From Micromonospora maritima (GTDB taxonomy: Bacteria; Actinomycetota; Actinomycetes; Mycobacteriales; Micromonosporaceae), in contig NZ_CADEAU010000003.1 in the NCBI RefSeq assembly GCF_902825405.1, positions 1 through 49,975 of the forward strand: 49,975 nucleotides of DNA. The letters are read 5' to 3'. The position numbers were made by a program, and so were the translations under genes. This document shows positions 16,802-24,861 of the stretch, in pieces (the first letter of the stretch is position 1; every line of letters starts with the position of its first letter). The notes beneath the pieces are model-generated. The model was not told the DNA's origin. It did not search any database and saw nothing but the letters and a program-made list of their open reading frames with translations.

Positions 16802-16825
16802 AACCTCGGAGCCGGCTGGGAGTCG
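16802..16825 (-). promoter_or_regulatory. Candidate response-regulator operator (site A)
   Basis: Plus-strand reading shows AACCTCGGAG at 16802 and CTGGGAG at 16816, with starts 14 bp apart, 43 bp upstream of the adaptor ATG. The same arrangement with 19 of 21 identical bases occurs upstream of the OmpR-type regulator at 20343. Confidence 0.55.
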
Positions 16826-16833
16826 GGCGGCGG

Positions 16834-17940
16834 TCAGCTGTCGGCGAGAAAGTCCTCGATCCGGTGCCAGATGTCGTCGCTGTTGTCGTCCTGCATCATC
16901 AGGTGCGTGTTGCCCCGGACGCCCTCGTCGGGCAGGTACACCAGCTGGGCCGGGTGGCCGGCGGTGTCGACGAGACCGACGGTGCGCCGGCAGGCGTCGA
17001 GTCGCCCGGTCTGCCGACGTTCGGCGATCCGGTCGCCGTAGACCGCGATCGTCGGTGCGGTGGGGACCTGGTCGGCGTCGGTGGGGCAGCCGACGGGTTC
17101 GACGGCCACCACCGCCACGACCTGCTCGGGGTGTTGGTGTTGGTCGGCCACCGCGAACGCGGCCGAACCGGCGGCCGAGTGGGCGAGCAGGATCGCCGGG
17201 CCGGTCCGCTCCAGCAGGGCCAGCAGCGCCTGTTCCTGAGCCGTCGCTCCCGGTCCCCGGCTGCCGCTGTCGGCCGCACCGGTGGCGGTCGCCGACGGTC
17301 CGGGGGTGGGTCGCTGTGGGGTCGTCTCGGCGCGTGCACCAGCCGCGCCGCTGTCAGATCGCCAGTACGGTGGCAAGGCGGCGAGGAACTGGTCCATGTC
17401 CCGCACCGGGAACCGGGTGTCCGGGTACGGCTGGCCGGGCGACGCCCCGAAGCCCCAGCGCGACCAGATCTCCTCCTCGCTCCACACCGACATCGTCGGT
17501 TGGCTCGCGGGTGGGGCCTCGCCGGCGGCGACCGCGTTGAACGGCCGCACGTCGAAGCCGGAGATGGCCAGGGACGGCTCGTCCAGCACGTACACGGGGT
17601 GGCCCGCGCGGGCCGCCTGCTGTGCCCAACCCTCCCGGCCGTCCGGCGTGGTCAGGAAGATCGACGAGCTGAGCCCGAGCCCCGGCATCATGATCACCGG
17701 GGACTTGTCGGCCCCGGCGGGGACGAGTTGGTGGACCATCGTCTGTCCGGTCCAGGTGGTCGACGTCCGGTCGCCGCTGTCGTCGGTGACCTGCTGCCCA
17801 CCGACGAAGAAGTAGCCGCTCGCCGTCACCGGCAGCCCTCCGTCGCGGGTGTCGTCGACCCATCGGGGCACCAGGAGCGCCCCGGTCAGAAATGCCAGGG
17901 CTGCCGCCGTCGCCGCGATGGTCCGTGTTCTCGTACGCAT
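16834..17940 (-). CDS. Secreted alpha/beta hydrolase (esterase-like)
   Basis: This 368-residue protein begins with a signal or anchor sequence (IAATAAALAFLTGALLVPRW). The core shows an oxyanion strand (SPVIMMPGLGLSSSIF), the nucleophile elbow ILLAHSAAGSAAF (Ser), an acid-side strand (APTIAVYGDR) and a late His in RGNTHLMMQDDNSD, an arrangement like secreted esterases and cyclic-ester hydrolases. An Ala/Thr/Pro-rich insertion sits near residues 195-225. It lies between the two-component genes and the MacB operon and is transcribed the same way, so it may share their control. The substrate is unknown. Confidence 0.8.
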   Translation of the reverse strand: MRTRTRTIAATAAALAFLTGALLVPRWVDDTRDGGLPVTASGYFFVGGQQVTDDSGDRTSTTWTGQTMVHQLVPAGADKSPVIMMPGLGLSSSIFLTTPDGREGWAQQAARAGHPVYVLDEPSLAISGFDVRPFNAVAAGEAPPASQPTMSVWSEEEIWSRWGFGASPGQPYPDTRFPVRDMDQFLAALPPYWRSDSGAAGARAETTPQRPTPGPSATATGAADSGSRGPGATAQEQALLALLERTGPAILLAHSAAGSAAFAVADQHQHPEQVVAVVAVEPVGCPTDADQVPTAPTIAVYGDRIAERRQTGRLDACRRTVGLVDTAGHPAQLVYLPDEGVRGNTHLMMQDDNSDDIWHRIEDFLADS

Positions 17941-18036
17941 GCTGCCTCCCGTTCGGTTGCTGTACGGGAGTGAACGGGGGCAGGCTCGGAGCGGGCTCCG
18001 TGCCCGCTGGACGTTTCCAAACAGCCGCCGGTGGGG

Positions 18037-19614
18037 TCAGCCGTGCATGGTGCGCAGCAGGTCGACCAGTTCGTCGCGGTCGACGTCGGGCACCGAGGGC
18101 AGCAGGACCCGGAAGGTGGCGCCCCGGCCGGGGGCGGTGAGCAGTTCGACCCGGCCCTGGTGTCCCCGCACGAGGGCCGCCACGATGGACAGGCCGAGGC
18201 CGGACCCGCCGCTGCCGCGGGTCCGGCTCGGGTCGGCGCGGTAGAGCCGCTCGAAGACCCGTACGGCCTGGTCGGTAGCCAGGCCCGGCCCGTCGTCGGT
18301 CACCTCCAGCACCGCGACCGGCGCTGCGGCGGGCAGCGGGTCTCCCACGGCCGTGACGGGCGCCGGTCCGGCCGGGGTACCCCGCAGTCGCCCGGTGCGG
18401 ACCGTCACGCGGGCCTGCGGTGGCGTGTGCTGCAGGGCGTTGTTGAGCAGGTTGGCGGCCACCTGGCGCAGCCGGTGCTCGTCGCCGGTGACCATCACCG
18501 GTTCGAACCCGTCGTTGTCGTCGAGGGCCGCCAGGCGGATCCGCCGCTGCGGTGCGCGGGCGTGCGCGTCGCGGACGCTGTCGGCGGCGACGGCCAGCAG
18601 GTCGACCGGTCGACGTCGCAGGGGGCGTTCGTGGTCGAGTTGGGCGAGCAGCAGGAGGTCCTCGACGAGCAGACCCATCCGGGCGGCTTCGGCCTCGATC
18701 CGCGCCATCGTCCCGTCCAACTCCGGACCCGGTGGCGTTCCGCCCCGGCGGTAGAGCTCGGCGAAACCGCGGATGGAGGTCAGCGGCGTGCGCAGCTCGT
18801 GCGAGGCGTCGGCGATGAACTGCCGCAACCGCCGCTCCGACTCGCGGCGGGCGGCGACCTCGGTGGAGATCCGGTCCAGCATCAGGTTGAGCGCCCCACC
18901 GAGCCGGCCCGGCTCGGTGTGCGGATCGGCGTCCGGCACCCGGCGCGACAGGTTGCCGCCGGTGATCTGCGCCGTGGTCTGCTCCATCCGGGTCAACGGC
19001 CGAAGGCCGAGCCGGACCACCACCGCGGCGAGCGACGCCAGCAGCATCAGGACGACCACGATCACGACCGCGTCGATCAGCAGCAGCAGGTCGGTGGTCT
19101 CCTCGACCTCACGGAGCGACACCGCCAGCACCGCGATGCCCCGGTCGTCGCCACGCTCGACCACCAGGACTCGCCACGCGGCTGTGCCGTCGGTGGCCTC
19201 GACGGTGTACGGGCGAGCGTCGGTGGCACGGGCGACGAGCCCGTCGTACGGCTCGACCACCGGCACCGTGGTCGACTCGTCGGAGCGCCGGACGTCCTCC
19301 AGGCTGCCGTCCGGGCCGTACAGCAGCACCACCTGTTCCGGGCCGAGCCGGGCGCGCGGCAGCACGCGGGTGCGCTCGTGCGGGTCGTAGGTCGGGACGG
19401 TGTCCCGGGTGAACGGCCGGCTGACCGCGGTGAGCTGGTCGTCGATGCGGTCGGTGAGGGTTCGGCGCAGCAGCACCAGCCCGGCCGCGTTCGCCGCGAC
19501 CAGCGCGAGCGCGGTCAGCGCTGCCACGACCACGACCAGCCGGGACCGCAGGGTCCAGCGTCCCCAGCGGCGCAGCCGCCGCACGCGGACGGCGCGACGG
19601 CGTCCCACCGTCAC
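18037..19614 (-). CDS. OmpR-partner sensor histidine kinase
   Basis: This 525-residue classical kinase has TM1 (LVVVVAALTALALVAANAAGLVLL), an extracytoplasmic sensor of about 125 residues, and TM2 (LLLIDAVVIVVVLMLLASLAAVVV). A HAMP domain follows, then HisKA with FIADASHELRTPLTSIRGFA (His272) and HATPase_c with LRQVAANLLNNALQHTP, VTDDGPGLA and GSGLGLSIVAALV. GTG 19614 is chosen because it overlaps the regulator TGA by 4 nt (GTGA); the open frame extends further but inside the regulator gene. It probably senses envelope stress and activates the regulator encoded just before it. Confidence 0.92.
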   Translation of the reverse strand: MTVGRRRAVRVRRLRRWGRWTLRSRLVVVVAALTALALVAANAAGLVLLRRTLTDRIDDQLTAVSRPFTRDTVPTYDPHERTRVLPRARLGPEQVVLLYGPDGSLEDVRRSDESTTVPVVEPYDGLVARATDARPYTVEATDGTAAWRVLVVERGDDRGIAVLAVSLREVEETTDLLLLIDAVVIVVVLMLLASLAAVVVRLGLRPLTRMEQTTAQITGGNLSRRVPDADPHTEPGRLGGALNLMLDRISTEVAARRESERRLRQFIADASHELRTPLTSIRGFAELYRRGGTPPGPELDGTMARIEAEAARMGLLVEDLLLLAQLDHERPLRRRPVDLLAVAADSVRDAHARAPQRRIRLAALDDNDGFEPVMVTGDEHRLRQVAANLLNNALQHTPPQARVTVRTGRLRGTPAGPAPVTAVGDPLPAAAPVAVLEVTDDGPGLATDQAVRVFERLYRADPSRTRGSGGSGLGLSIVAALVRGHQGRVELLTAPGRGATFRVLLPSVPDVDRDELVDLLRTMHG

Positions 19615-20321
19615 CCACCCCCGGTGCGAGGCACCCGTAGCGTGTAGCCGACGCCTCGGACGGTGTGCACCAGTGGTGGGGCCTGCACGTCGATCTTCTT
19701 GCGCAGGTAGTAGATGTACGACTCGACGATTCGTCCGTCGCCGCCGAAGTCGTAGTTCCACACCCGGTCGAGGATCTGCGCCTTGCTGACCACCCTGCCG
19801 GCGTTGACCATCAGGTACCGCAGCAGGTTGAACTCGGTCGGCGACAGCTCGACGACGCGGCCGCCGCGCCGGACCTCGTGCGCGTCCTCGTCCAGTTCGA
19901 GGTCGGCGTAGCGCAGCACGCCGTCCGGCGCCGGCGCGTCGTCGGCGCGGCTGCGGCGCAGGATCGCCCGGATCCGCAGCACCACCTCCTCCAGGCTGAA
20001 CGGCTTGGTCACGTAGTCGTCCGCCCCGACGGTCAACCCGGAGATACGGTCCTCCACCGTGCCCCGCGCGGTGAGGAACAGCACCGGCACCCCGGCCCCC
20101 GTGCCGCGCAGCCGCCGGGCGACCTGGAAGCCGTCGAGGTCGGGCAGCATCACGTCGAGCACCACCAGGTCCGGATCGAACTCCTCGGCCAGGGCCAACG
20201 CCTCATGGCCGCCGCCGGCCACCCGCACGTCGAACTCGACCAGCCGCAGCGTCGCCGACAGCAGGGCACGGATGTTCTCCTCGTCGTCGACGACGAGCAC
20301 ACGGGTACGGCGATCAGACAC
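19611..20321 (-). CDS. OmpR/PhoB-family response regulator
   Basis: This 236-residue protein has a receiver domain with DDEE near the start, Asp56 in LVVLDVMLPDLDG, Thr in FLTARG and Lys in YVTKPFSLEE. The winged-helix Trans_reg_C domain has VELSPTEFNLLRYLMVNAGR, KAQILDRVWNYDFGGDGRIV and HTVRGVGYTLR. GTG 20321 starts MSDRRTRVLVVDDEEN; the extra upstream frame lacks similarity. An operator-like motif (20343-20367) sits 22-46 bp before the start, suggesting autoregulation. It likely controls the flanking adaptor and MacB genes, which carry the same motif. Confidence 0.93.
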   Translation of the reverse strand: MSDRRTRVLVVDDEENIRALLSATLRLVEFDVRVAGGGHEALALAEEFDPDLVVLDVMLPDLDGFQVARRLRGTGAGVPVLFLTARGTVEDRISGLTVGADDYVTKPFSLEEVVLRIRAILRRSRADDAPAPDGVLRYADLELDEDAHEVRRGGRVVELSPTEFNLLRYLMVNAGRVVSKAQILDRVWNYDFGGDGRIVESYIYYLRKKIDVQAPPLVHTVRGVGYTLRVPRTGGG

Positions 20322-20342
20322 GATTGCCAGGTCTATCGGGGA

Positions 20343-20367
20343 AACCTCGGAGCGAGCTGGGAGCGAC
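20343..20367 (-). promoter_or_regulatory. Candidate response-regulator operator (site B)
   Basis: On the plus strand AACCTCGGAG begins at 20343 and CTGGGAG at 20357, with the same 14-bp offset as site A, immediately upstream of the OmpR-type regulator. Confidence 0.55.
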
Positions 20368-20388
20368 CTGTTCCGGAGCTGAGCGAGA

Positions 20389-21750
20389 TCATCCGGTGGC
20401 GAGGAGCAGGTCACCCTCGGCGAGGCCGGACCTGATCTCCACGAACTGGTCCCCCCGCACACCGATCACGACGGCGCGTGGTTCGGCCGCCCCGGCGAGC
20501 AGTACGGTGCCCGACCCGTCGGGCCGAATCTCGACCGCGCCGGACGGGACCCGCAGGACGTCCGCGACGGTGGCGATCCGGATCCGCACGGCGGCGCTCT
20601 GCCCGATCAGCAGATCGTCCGGAGCACCGTCCAGCGCGAGCCGGACCCCGAACCGGACCACCTGACCGTCGCTGGTGCCCACCGGGTCCACCTCGACCAC
20701 CTCGGCGTCCAGTTCGGTGTCCGGCCGTCCGGCCGGGGTCACCGTGGCGGCCTGCCCCACCGTGATCTGCCCGGCGTCGGCTTCCGGGAAGGTCGCCGTG
20801 ATCTGCATCCCGTCGACGACCGCCAGCTCGATGAAGCGCGCACCCGCCGACACCCGGGTTCCCACCGGCCCGGCCACCGACAGCACCCGTCCGGCGACCG
20901 GCGCGGTGATGGTCGTGCCGGCCAGCCGATCCTCCGCCTCGGCCAGGTCCAGCTGCGCGGCCGTCACCTGCTGGTGCGCCCGCAGCAGCGGGTCGGCGCC
21001 GGCGGCGTTCCCGCCCGGCCCCGAACCACCCGGCTCCGCCGGGCAACCTCGTGGGCCCGCCGACGCCGGGGTCGACGCGCTAGCCGCCGGCCCCTTCCCG
21101 GTTCCGCTCGGCGAGGGCTTGACGGGGGCGGCCGACGATCCCGTGGGAGTCGGTGTGGCCGACCGGGTGGCCGACGGTGAGGCCGACGGCGAGGGCTGGT
21201 CAGGCTCGGGCCTCGGTGTGGGTGACCCCGGGTCGCCCGATGGCGTCGTCCGGGCGGTGTCGCCCGCCGTGGCGGCGCCGGCTGCACCTCCCGCGCCGTC
21301 TCCCCGCGTGTCCGACACGGGTGACGTGGCGCACGCGAGGGTGTCCGGTTCATCCTCGGCCTCGAGGTCGTCGAGCGCGGCGCGTGCGTCGGCCAGCGCC
21401 TGCTCCGCGCGCGTCACCTCGGCGTGGGCCTCCTCGTCGTCGAGTACCGCGAGCACCTGCCCGACGGTGACGTCGGCCCCCGGGCGGACCCGGATCTCGG
21501 TCACGGTGCCGACCGCGGTGAACGCCAGTCCACGGCTCGCCGCGGGCCGTACCGAGCCGGTGGCGGCGACCGCCGAGGTCACCTCACCCCGGTCCACCCG
21601 TACGGTCGCCGCCGGCGCTGCGGTCCGATCCGCGTCGCCGGGAAACGCGACCGCCCCCGCCGCGACAGTGACCGCGACCAACGTGGCGGCGGCGACGGCG
21701 GGTACCGGCCGGCGCCGGACCGCCCGCCACACGTGCAGGTGGATGCCCAT
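20389..21750 (-). CDS. Second HlyD-family adaptor with long insertion
   Basis: This 453-residue protein has a membrane anchor (VPAVAAATLVAVTVAAGAVAF), lipoyl half 1 (VGTVTEIRVRPGADVTVGQV) and an alpha-hairpin start (AEVTRAEQALADARAALDDL). A Ser/Pro/Gly/Thr-rich insertion of about 105 residues follows, then the returning helix (LLRAHQQVTAAQLDLAEAED) and lipoyl half 2 (TITAPVAGRVLSVAGPVGTR). The beta-barrel domain closes the protein. The insertion replaces the tip of the hairpin that normally contacts an outer channel, which this Gram-positive lacks. It has no ATPase or permease of its own and is followed 67 bp later by the OmpR-type regulator. ATG 21750 is chosen because the anchor follows directly. 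Confidence 0.85.
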   Translation of the reverse strand: MGIHLHVWRAVRRRPVPAVAAATLVAVTVAAGAVAFPGDADRTAAPAATVRVDRGEVTSAVAATGSVRPAASRGLAFTAVGTVTEIRVRPGADVTVGQVLAVLDDEEAHAEVTRAEQALADARAALDDLEAEDEPDTLACATSPVSDTRGDGAGGAAGAATAGDTARTTPSGDPGSPTPRPEPDQPSPSASPSATRSATPTPTGSSAAPVKPSPSGTGKGPAASASTPASAGPRGCPAEPGGSGPGGNAAGADPLLRAHQQVTAAQLDLAEAEDRLAGTTITAPVAGRVLSVAGPVGTRVSAGARFIELAVVDGMQITATFPEADAGQITVGQAATVTPAGRPDTELDAEVVEVDPVGTSDGQVVRFGVRLALDGAPDDLLIGQSAAVRIRIATVADVLRVPSGAVEIRPDGSGTVLLAGAAEPRAVVIGVRGDQFVEIRSGLAEGDLLLATG

Positions 21751-21793
21751 GGCAGCGATCGTCGACCCACTTGCTGACAGAGAACTCGGCCGC

Positions 21794-21863
21794 ACCTCGG
21801 AGTTACCTCACAGCCCACCATTCCGAGGCGACTCCCAGGCCCGTCGGAGCGACGCCGGAGGTT
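21794..21863. promoter_or_regulatory. Divergent control region with further motif halves (site C)
   Basis: ACCTCGGAG occurs at 21794-21802 in the orientation of sites A and B, upstream of the second adaptor. The inverted halves CTCCCAG (21832-21838) and GAGGTT (21858-21863) face the lipoprotein gene. Their offset is 25 bp, one helical turn (11 bp) more than the 14 bp at sites A and B. Confidence 0.4.
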
Positions 21864-21926
21864 GGTCGTCTCTGCTGACCCGGTCGGGCGGGCGTGGGCC
21901 CGCACCCGAGACCCGAGGAGAGCCAC

Positions 21927-22328
21927 ATGCCCCGCATCCATCGACGACCGGCCCTGACCGTGGCGGTCGGCGCCGCCCTGCTCGCACTCGCGGCCGGCTG
22001 CGGCGGCGAACCGGCGGCCGAGCAGTCGAACCCGACCCCGCCGGCGTCCGGTGGGCTGGCCGCGTACGCGGCGTGCCTGCGCGAGCAGGGCATCGACGTA
22101 CCCGATGACCTGCCCTCGGCCCGACCCGGCCGCAGCGGGCAGGGGGACCGGACGGCCCGACCGAGCAACCGACCCACCGCCCGACCCTCGGGACAGCCGG
22201 CCGAGGGGAACCGCCAGGGCGGGCTGGAGGCGTTACGGCCGGCCGACGTCGACGACGCCACCTGGGCGAGCGCTCAGCAGGCCTGCGAGGGCTCACGCCC
22301 GCAGGGCGGCCGGCGCGGCGACGGCTGA
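21927..22328 (+). CDS. Small lipoprotein near the efflux locus
   Basis: This 133-residue protein has a lipoprotein signal ending LLALAAGCGG (lipobox L-A-A-G-C), a short domain with LAAYAACLREQGIDVPDD, a basic low-complexity middle, and DVDDATWASAQQACEGSRP. The YAxCLRxxGIxVPD and AxQAC pattern is shared by small lipoproteins next to MacAB-like loci in Micromonosporaceae, as I recall. The two conserved Cys may pair. GAGGAG at 21915-21920 fits ATG 21927. It diverges from the second adaptor gene across a region with operator-like halves, so it is probably a member of the same regulon. Confidence 0.7.
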   Translation: MPRIHRRPALTVAVGAALLALAAGCGGEPAAEQSNPTPPASGGLAAYAACLREQGIDVPDDLPSARPGRSGQGDRTARPSNRPTARPSGQPAEGNRQGGLEALRPADVDDATWASAQQACEGSRPQGGRRGDG

Positions 22329-22479
22329 CCCGAGGGCGGTATGCCGGGCACTTGACCCGTGGTGGCGGCGAAACCTTCAACCGTGGGTCGGGGTGTCTGT
22401 CGGTGAGCCGTCCGGCCGGGCCGACAGCACCCGGTCCCGGCCGGACGGCGACCACACCCTCGTACCGGAAGGACCACTG

Positions 22480-23346
22480 ATGCCAAGGATCAACCGCCCC
22501 GGCCTCGCGGCTGCCGCCTGTGCCCTCGGGCTCGGCGCCGCCGTCGCGCTCACCGGGCAGCCCGCGCAGGCTGTGCCGCCGGCTCTCGACTTCGGCTGCG
22601 AGCGGGTCGCCTGGAGTTCGGACGGCAACTACCACGACCGCGACGACATCGGCGCGTCCGCCATGACGCTGGCGCTGCTCGCGGAGAAGGGCCAGCAGTC
22701 CCGACTCGTGCACTGGGACTACAACTCGCACCTGGGCAGCTCCACCGCGAGCTGGGAGCGGGACATGGTCACCGCCACCGAGGGCGTCGCCGGGCGGTTC
22801 GGCTACGACGTGGCCGGCATCTTCCGCAACAGCCAGACGAACCTCGACGGCGCCGTGTCCCACCTCCGCGCGGCGGTCGACGCCTCCACCGCCGGCAACA
22901 CTCTCTGCCTGGTCGGTGCCGGCCCGATGGGTGTCGTGTACCGGGCGTTGCAGGGCTCGAACACCGCCGCGCGTCAGCACGTCACCCTGATCTCGCACTC
23001 GGACTGGAACAACAACCACGACGACGACGACAACCGGTGGAACCTCGCCGACATCCGCCGCGACTTCCCCCAGGTGAAGTACAAGCGGATCCCGGACCAG
23101 AACGCCGGTCTGGGCACCGGTGGAGGTGAGGGGAAGTGGGCCTGGATGGCCGACAACTCCGACCGGCGGCTGCAGTACGTGCACAACGTGGTCAACAACA
23201 TCATGAACAAGAAGGGCGACGTCTCCGACGCCGGAATGATGTACTACGTGATCACCGGTGACGACTCCGGCAACGCCAACAGGCTGCGTACCTTCCTGAC
23301 CTCGCCCGGGGGACGGCGGTGGGTCGTCGCAGACCGTGCAAGGTGA
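22480..23346 (+). CDS. Secreted nucleoside-hydrolase-like protein, truncated before CBM6
   Basis: This 288-residue protein has a signal peptide (AAAACALGLGAAVALTGQPAQA). The mature N-terminus has SSDGNYHDRDDIGASAM (Asp48, Asp53, Asp55, Asp56), like the Asp-rich calcium site of nucleoside hydrolases and DUF1593 proteins. Later motifs are CLVGAGPMGVV, TLISHSDWNNNHDDDD, RIPDQNAGLG and DVSDAGMMYYVITGDDSGN. Residues 1-275 are co-linear and about three-quarters identical to the protein at 35731. The last 15 residues are out of phase: a one-base change near 23308 shifts the ribosome out of the frame that encodes a linker and CBM6. GGAAGGA upstream fits ATG 22480. The substrate is unknown; the companions suggest a glycosidic polymer or nucleoside-like compound. 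Confidence 0.75.
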   Translation: MPRINRPGLAAAACALGLGAAVALTGQPAQAVPPALDFGCERVAWSSDGNYHDRDDIGASAMTLALLAEKGQQSRLVHWDYNSHLGSSTASWERDMVTATEGVAGRFGYDVAGIFRNSQTNLDGAVSHLRAAVDASTAGNTLCLVGAGPMGVVYRALQGSNTAARQHVTLISHSDWNNNHDDDDNRWNLADIRRDFPQVKYKRIPDQNAGLGTGGGEGKWAWMADNSDRRLQYVHNVVNNIMNKKGDVSDAGMMYYVITGDDSGNANRLRTFLTSPGGRRWVVADRAR

Positions 23347-23625
23347 GTCGTTCACGTCGCAGTCGGGGGCGAACGCGGCCTTCCACGCCCCGGCGCAGGG
23401 CGGCGCCACGGCGGGTTACGTGAACGACAGTGACTGGGCCGGCTACGCCCAGGTGTCCACGGCCGGCCGGACGCAGTTCTCCGCACGGGTCGCCTCCGGC
23501 ACCTCCGGCGGCACCATCCAGGTGCGCTCCGGCTCGGCCGGCGGTCCGCTGCTCGGTTCGGTCAAGGTGCCGACGACCGCCGGCTGGACGTCTTACCACG
23601 ATCTCACCGGGCGGACGCCCGACAA
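23312..23625 (+). pseudogene. Frameshifted CBM6 domain of the upstream enzyme
   Basis: In the +1 frame after the catalytic domain the sequence reads PGDGGGSSQTVQGESFTSQS, HAPAQGGATAGYVNDSDWAG, RTQFSARVASGTSGGTIQVR and LGSVKVPTTAGW. This is a carbohydrate-binding module family 6 with the usual Glu-Ser start and DWAGY ligand-site motif. It has no ribosome-binding site of its own. It was clearly fused to the catalytic domain before the frameshift and is now untranslated unless slippage at the G-rich run (CCCGGGGG) rescues it. Confidence 0.8.
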
Positions 23626-24120
23626 GCGATGTCAGTGGGGTGAGGGTCGCGGCGGGGTTCCGGGTGTCGGTCTTCGACCGGACCGACTCGGCCGTGCCGC
23701 TGGTGGTGCTGACCGGCGACAAGGACTTCTGCGGCAACCCGCTCAACGACCGGGCCAGCCGGGTGCTGGTCGAGCGGGTCGGCGCACCGGCCGACGGTGC
23801 CACGCCCACCGCGCCCGTGCCCTCGCCGTCGTATCGACCACGGGGTGCCCCAGGCCCTGCACGTGATGCTCACCGACACCGACACCGACACCGACACCGC
23901 CACCGGCAGTGCCGGTGACATCACCGTCGCCGGGTTGCGCGTCGACGGGCCGGTCACCGGCAGCAACACGATCTCCGCCCGGATCGGCACCCGCATCACC
24001 GGGGTCACGATCACCGGCCTGGTCGTCGACGGCAGACGGGTCACCGCCGCCACCGTCGGCAAGCTCAGCGTCAGCGGTGCCGTCACCGGCGTCACCGTCG
24101 ACGGTCAACCACTGCAGTGA
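23626..24120 (+). pseudogene. Degenerate C-terminal domains (crystallin-like and beta repeat)
   Basis: Beyond the CBM6 the frame changes twice more. One frame reads VRVAAGFRVSVFDRTDSAVP and DKDFCGNPLNDRASRVLVER, resembling a beta/gamma-crystallin module. The next reads HGVPQALHVMLTDTD then SAGDITVAGLRVDGPVTGSN and TGVTITGLVVDGRRVTAAT, a repetitive beta-strand pattern ending at TGA 24118. These look like accessory domains of a larger secreted enzyme, scrambled by indels. The domain names are tentative. Confidence 0.5.
23871..23906 (+). repeat. Hexanucleotide microsatellite (CACCGA)n
   Basis: Four perfect CACCGA units (23871-23894) are followed by CACCGC and CACCGG. They lie in the degenerate C-terminal segment, where they read as Thr-Asp repeats. 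Confidence 0.85.
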
Positions 24121-24122
24121 CT

Positions 24123-24159
24123 GTCGCGGGGGTACGCCCGCCGGGCGTACCCCCGCGAC
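24123..24159. terminator. 17-bp stem terminator between convergent units
   Basis: GTCGCGGGGGTACGCCC (24123-24139) and its exact complement (24143-24159) enclose a 3-nt loop. It sits between the degenerate enzyme gene and the sigma-factor gene. Confidence 0.75.
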
Positions 24160-24164
24160 GGTAT

Positions 24165-24683
24165 TCAGGGCCGCAGGTGGGAGAGGAGTTCGTCGGCTGT
24201 CGTCGTCTCGTCCGTGCACAACGCGGCGTGCAACTGCTGACGGCCCCGCCGCAGCCACGTCTTGACGGTGTTCTCGGGCACGCCCAGCTCGGCCGCCACA
24301 TCACGTACAGGAAGGTCGACGACGTAATGCAGGACCAGTGCCTGTCGGTGCCGTACCGGCACCGCCCGCAGCGCCTCGGCGACGGCGACACCGTCAGTGC
24401 TGTCGCCGTCGTGGACCCGGTCGGTGCCGAGGCGCAGCAGGGCGGCCGCGCCGCGCAGCGCCTTGCGGCGCCGGGAGAAGGCGAGGTTGAACGCGACCCG
24501 CCGGACCCACGCCTCCGGCGCCTCGTACCCGCTGATCTTCGTCCACCGGGGCAACGCACGGGAGAACGCCTCCTGAGCGAGTTCCTCGGCGTCGTGACGG
24601 TTGCCGGTCAGCACGAACAGCTGACCCACCAGCCGACGGTACGTCGCCAGGTAGAACTCGGTGAACTCCCGATCTGTCGACAT
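24165..24683 (-). CDS. ECF sigma factor (SigE-like sigma-70 family)
   Basis: This 172-residue protein has region 2 (FTEFYLATYRRLVGQLFVLT, GNRHDAEELAQEAFSRALPR, WVRRVAFNLAFSRRRKALR) and region 4 (ALRAVPVRHRQALVLHYVVD, VRDVAAELGVPENTVKTWLR). It directs RNA polymerase to stress or envelope promoters. ATG 24683 has GAGAGGTC just upstream. The divergent gene at 24862 codes a membrane protein with a short cytoplasmic N-terminus and could be its regulator, although it lacks a recognisable zinc-binding anti-sigma motif. Confidence 0.9.
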   Translation of the reverse strand: MSTDREFTEFYLATYRRLVGQLFVLTGNRHDAEELAQEAFSRALPRWTKISGYEAPEAWVRRVAFNLAFSRRRKALRGAAALLRLGTDRVHDGDSTDGVAVAEALRAVPVRHRQALVLHYVVDLPVRDVAAELGVPENTVKTWLRRGRQQLHAALCTDETTTADELLSHLRP

Positions 24684-24861
24684 CGGACCTCTCGACACCT
24701 GTCGCAACGCGCGTGTCCCCGATTCGGGCGCTTACCGTGCGGCGATCATCCGACGTGGACACTGTCGTACTCATCCGCTTAAATAACGATCGCACCGTAT
24801 GTGATTAATGCGGCAGCGTCAAACGGTAGAGTGGCGACGGCTACGCCCAGGGGAGATGACG

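Noticed and set aside
18031-19647. A 538-codon plus-strand open frame opposite the sensor kinase
   Set aside because: Its product is repetitive, Arg/Gly/His-rich and without family similarity. The opposite strand encodes a complete kinase, so it is a high-GC shadow.
22051-22479. In-frame extension upstream of the secreted protein at 22480
   Set aside because: It overlaps the lipoprotein gene in a different frame, and the signal peptide begins exactly at ATG 22480 behind a ribosome-binding site.
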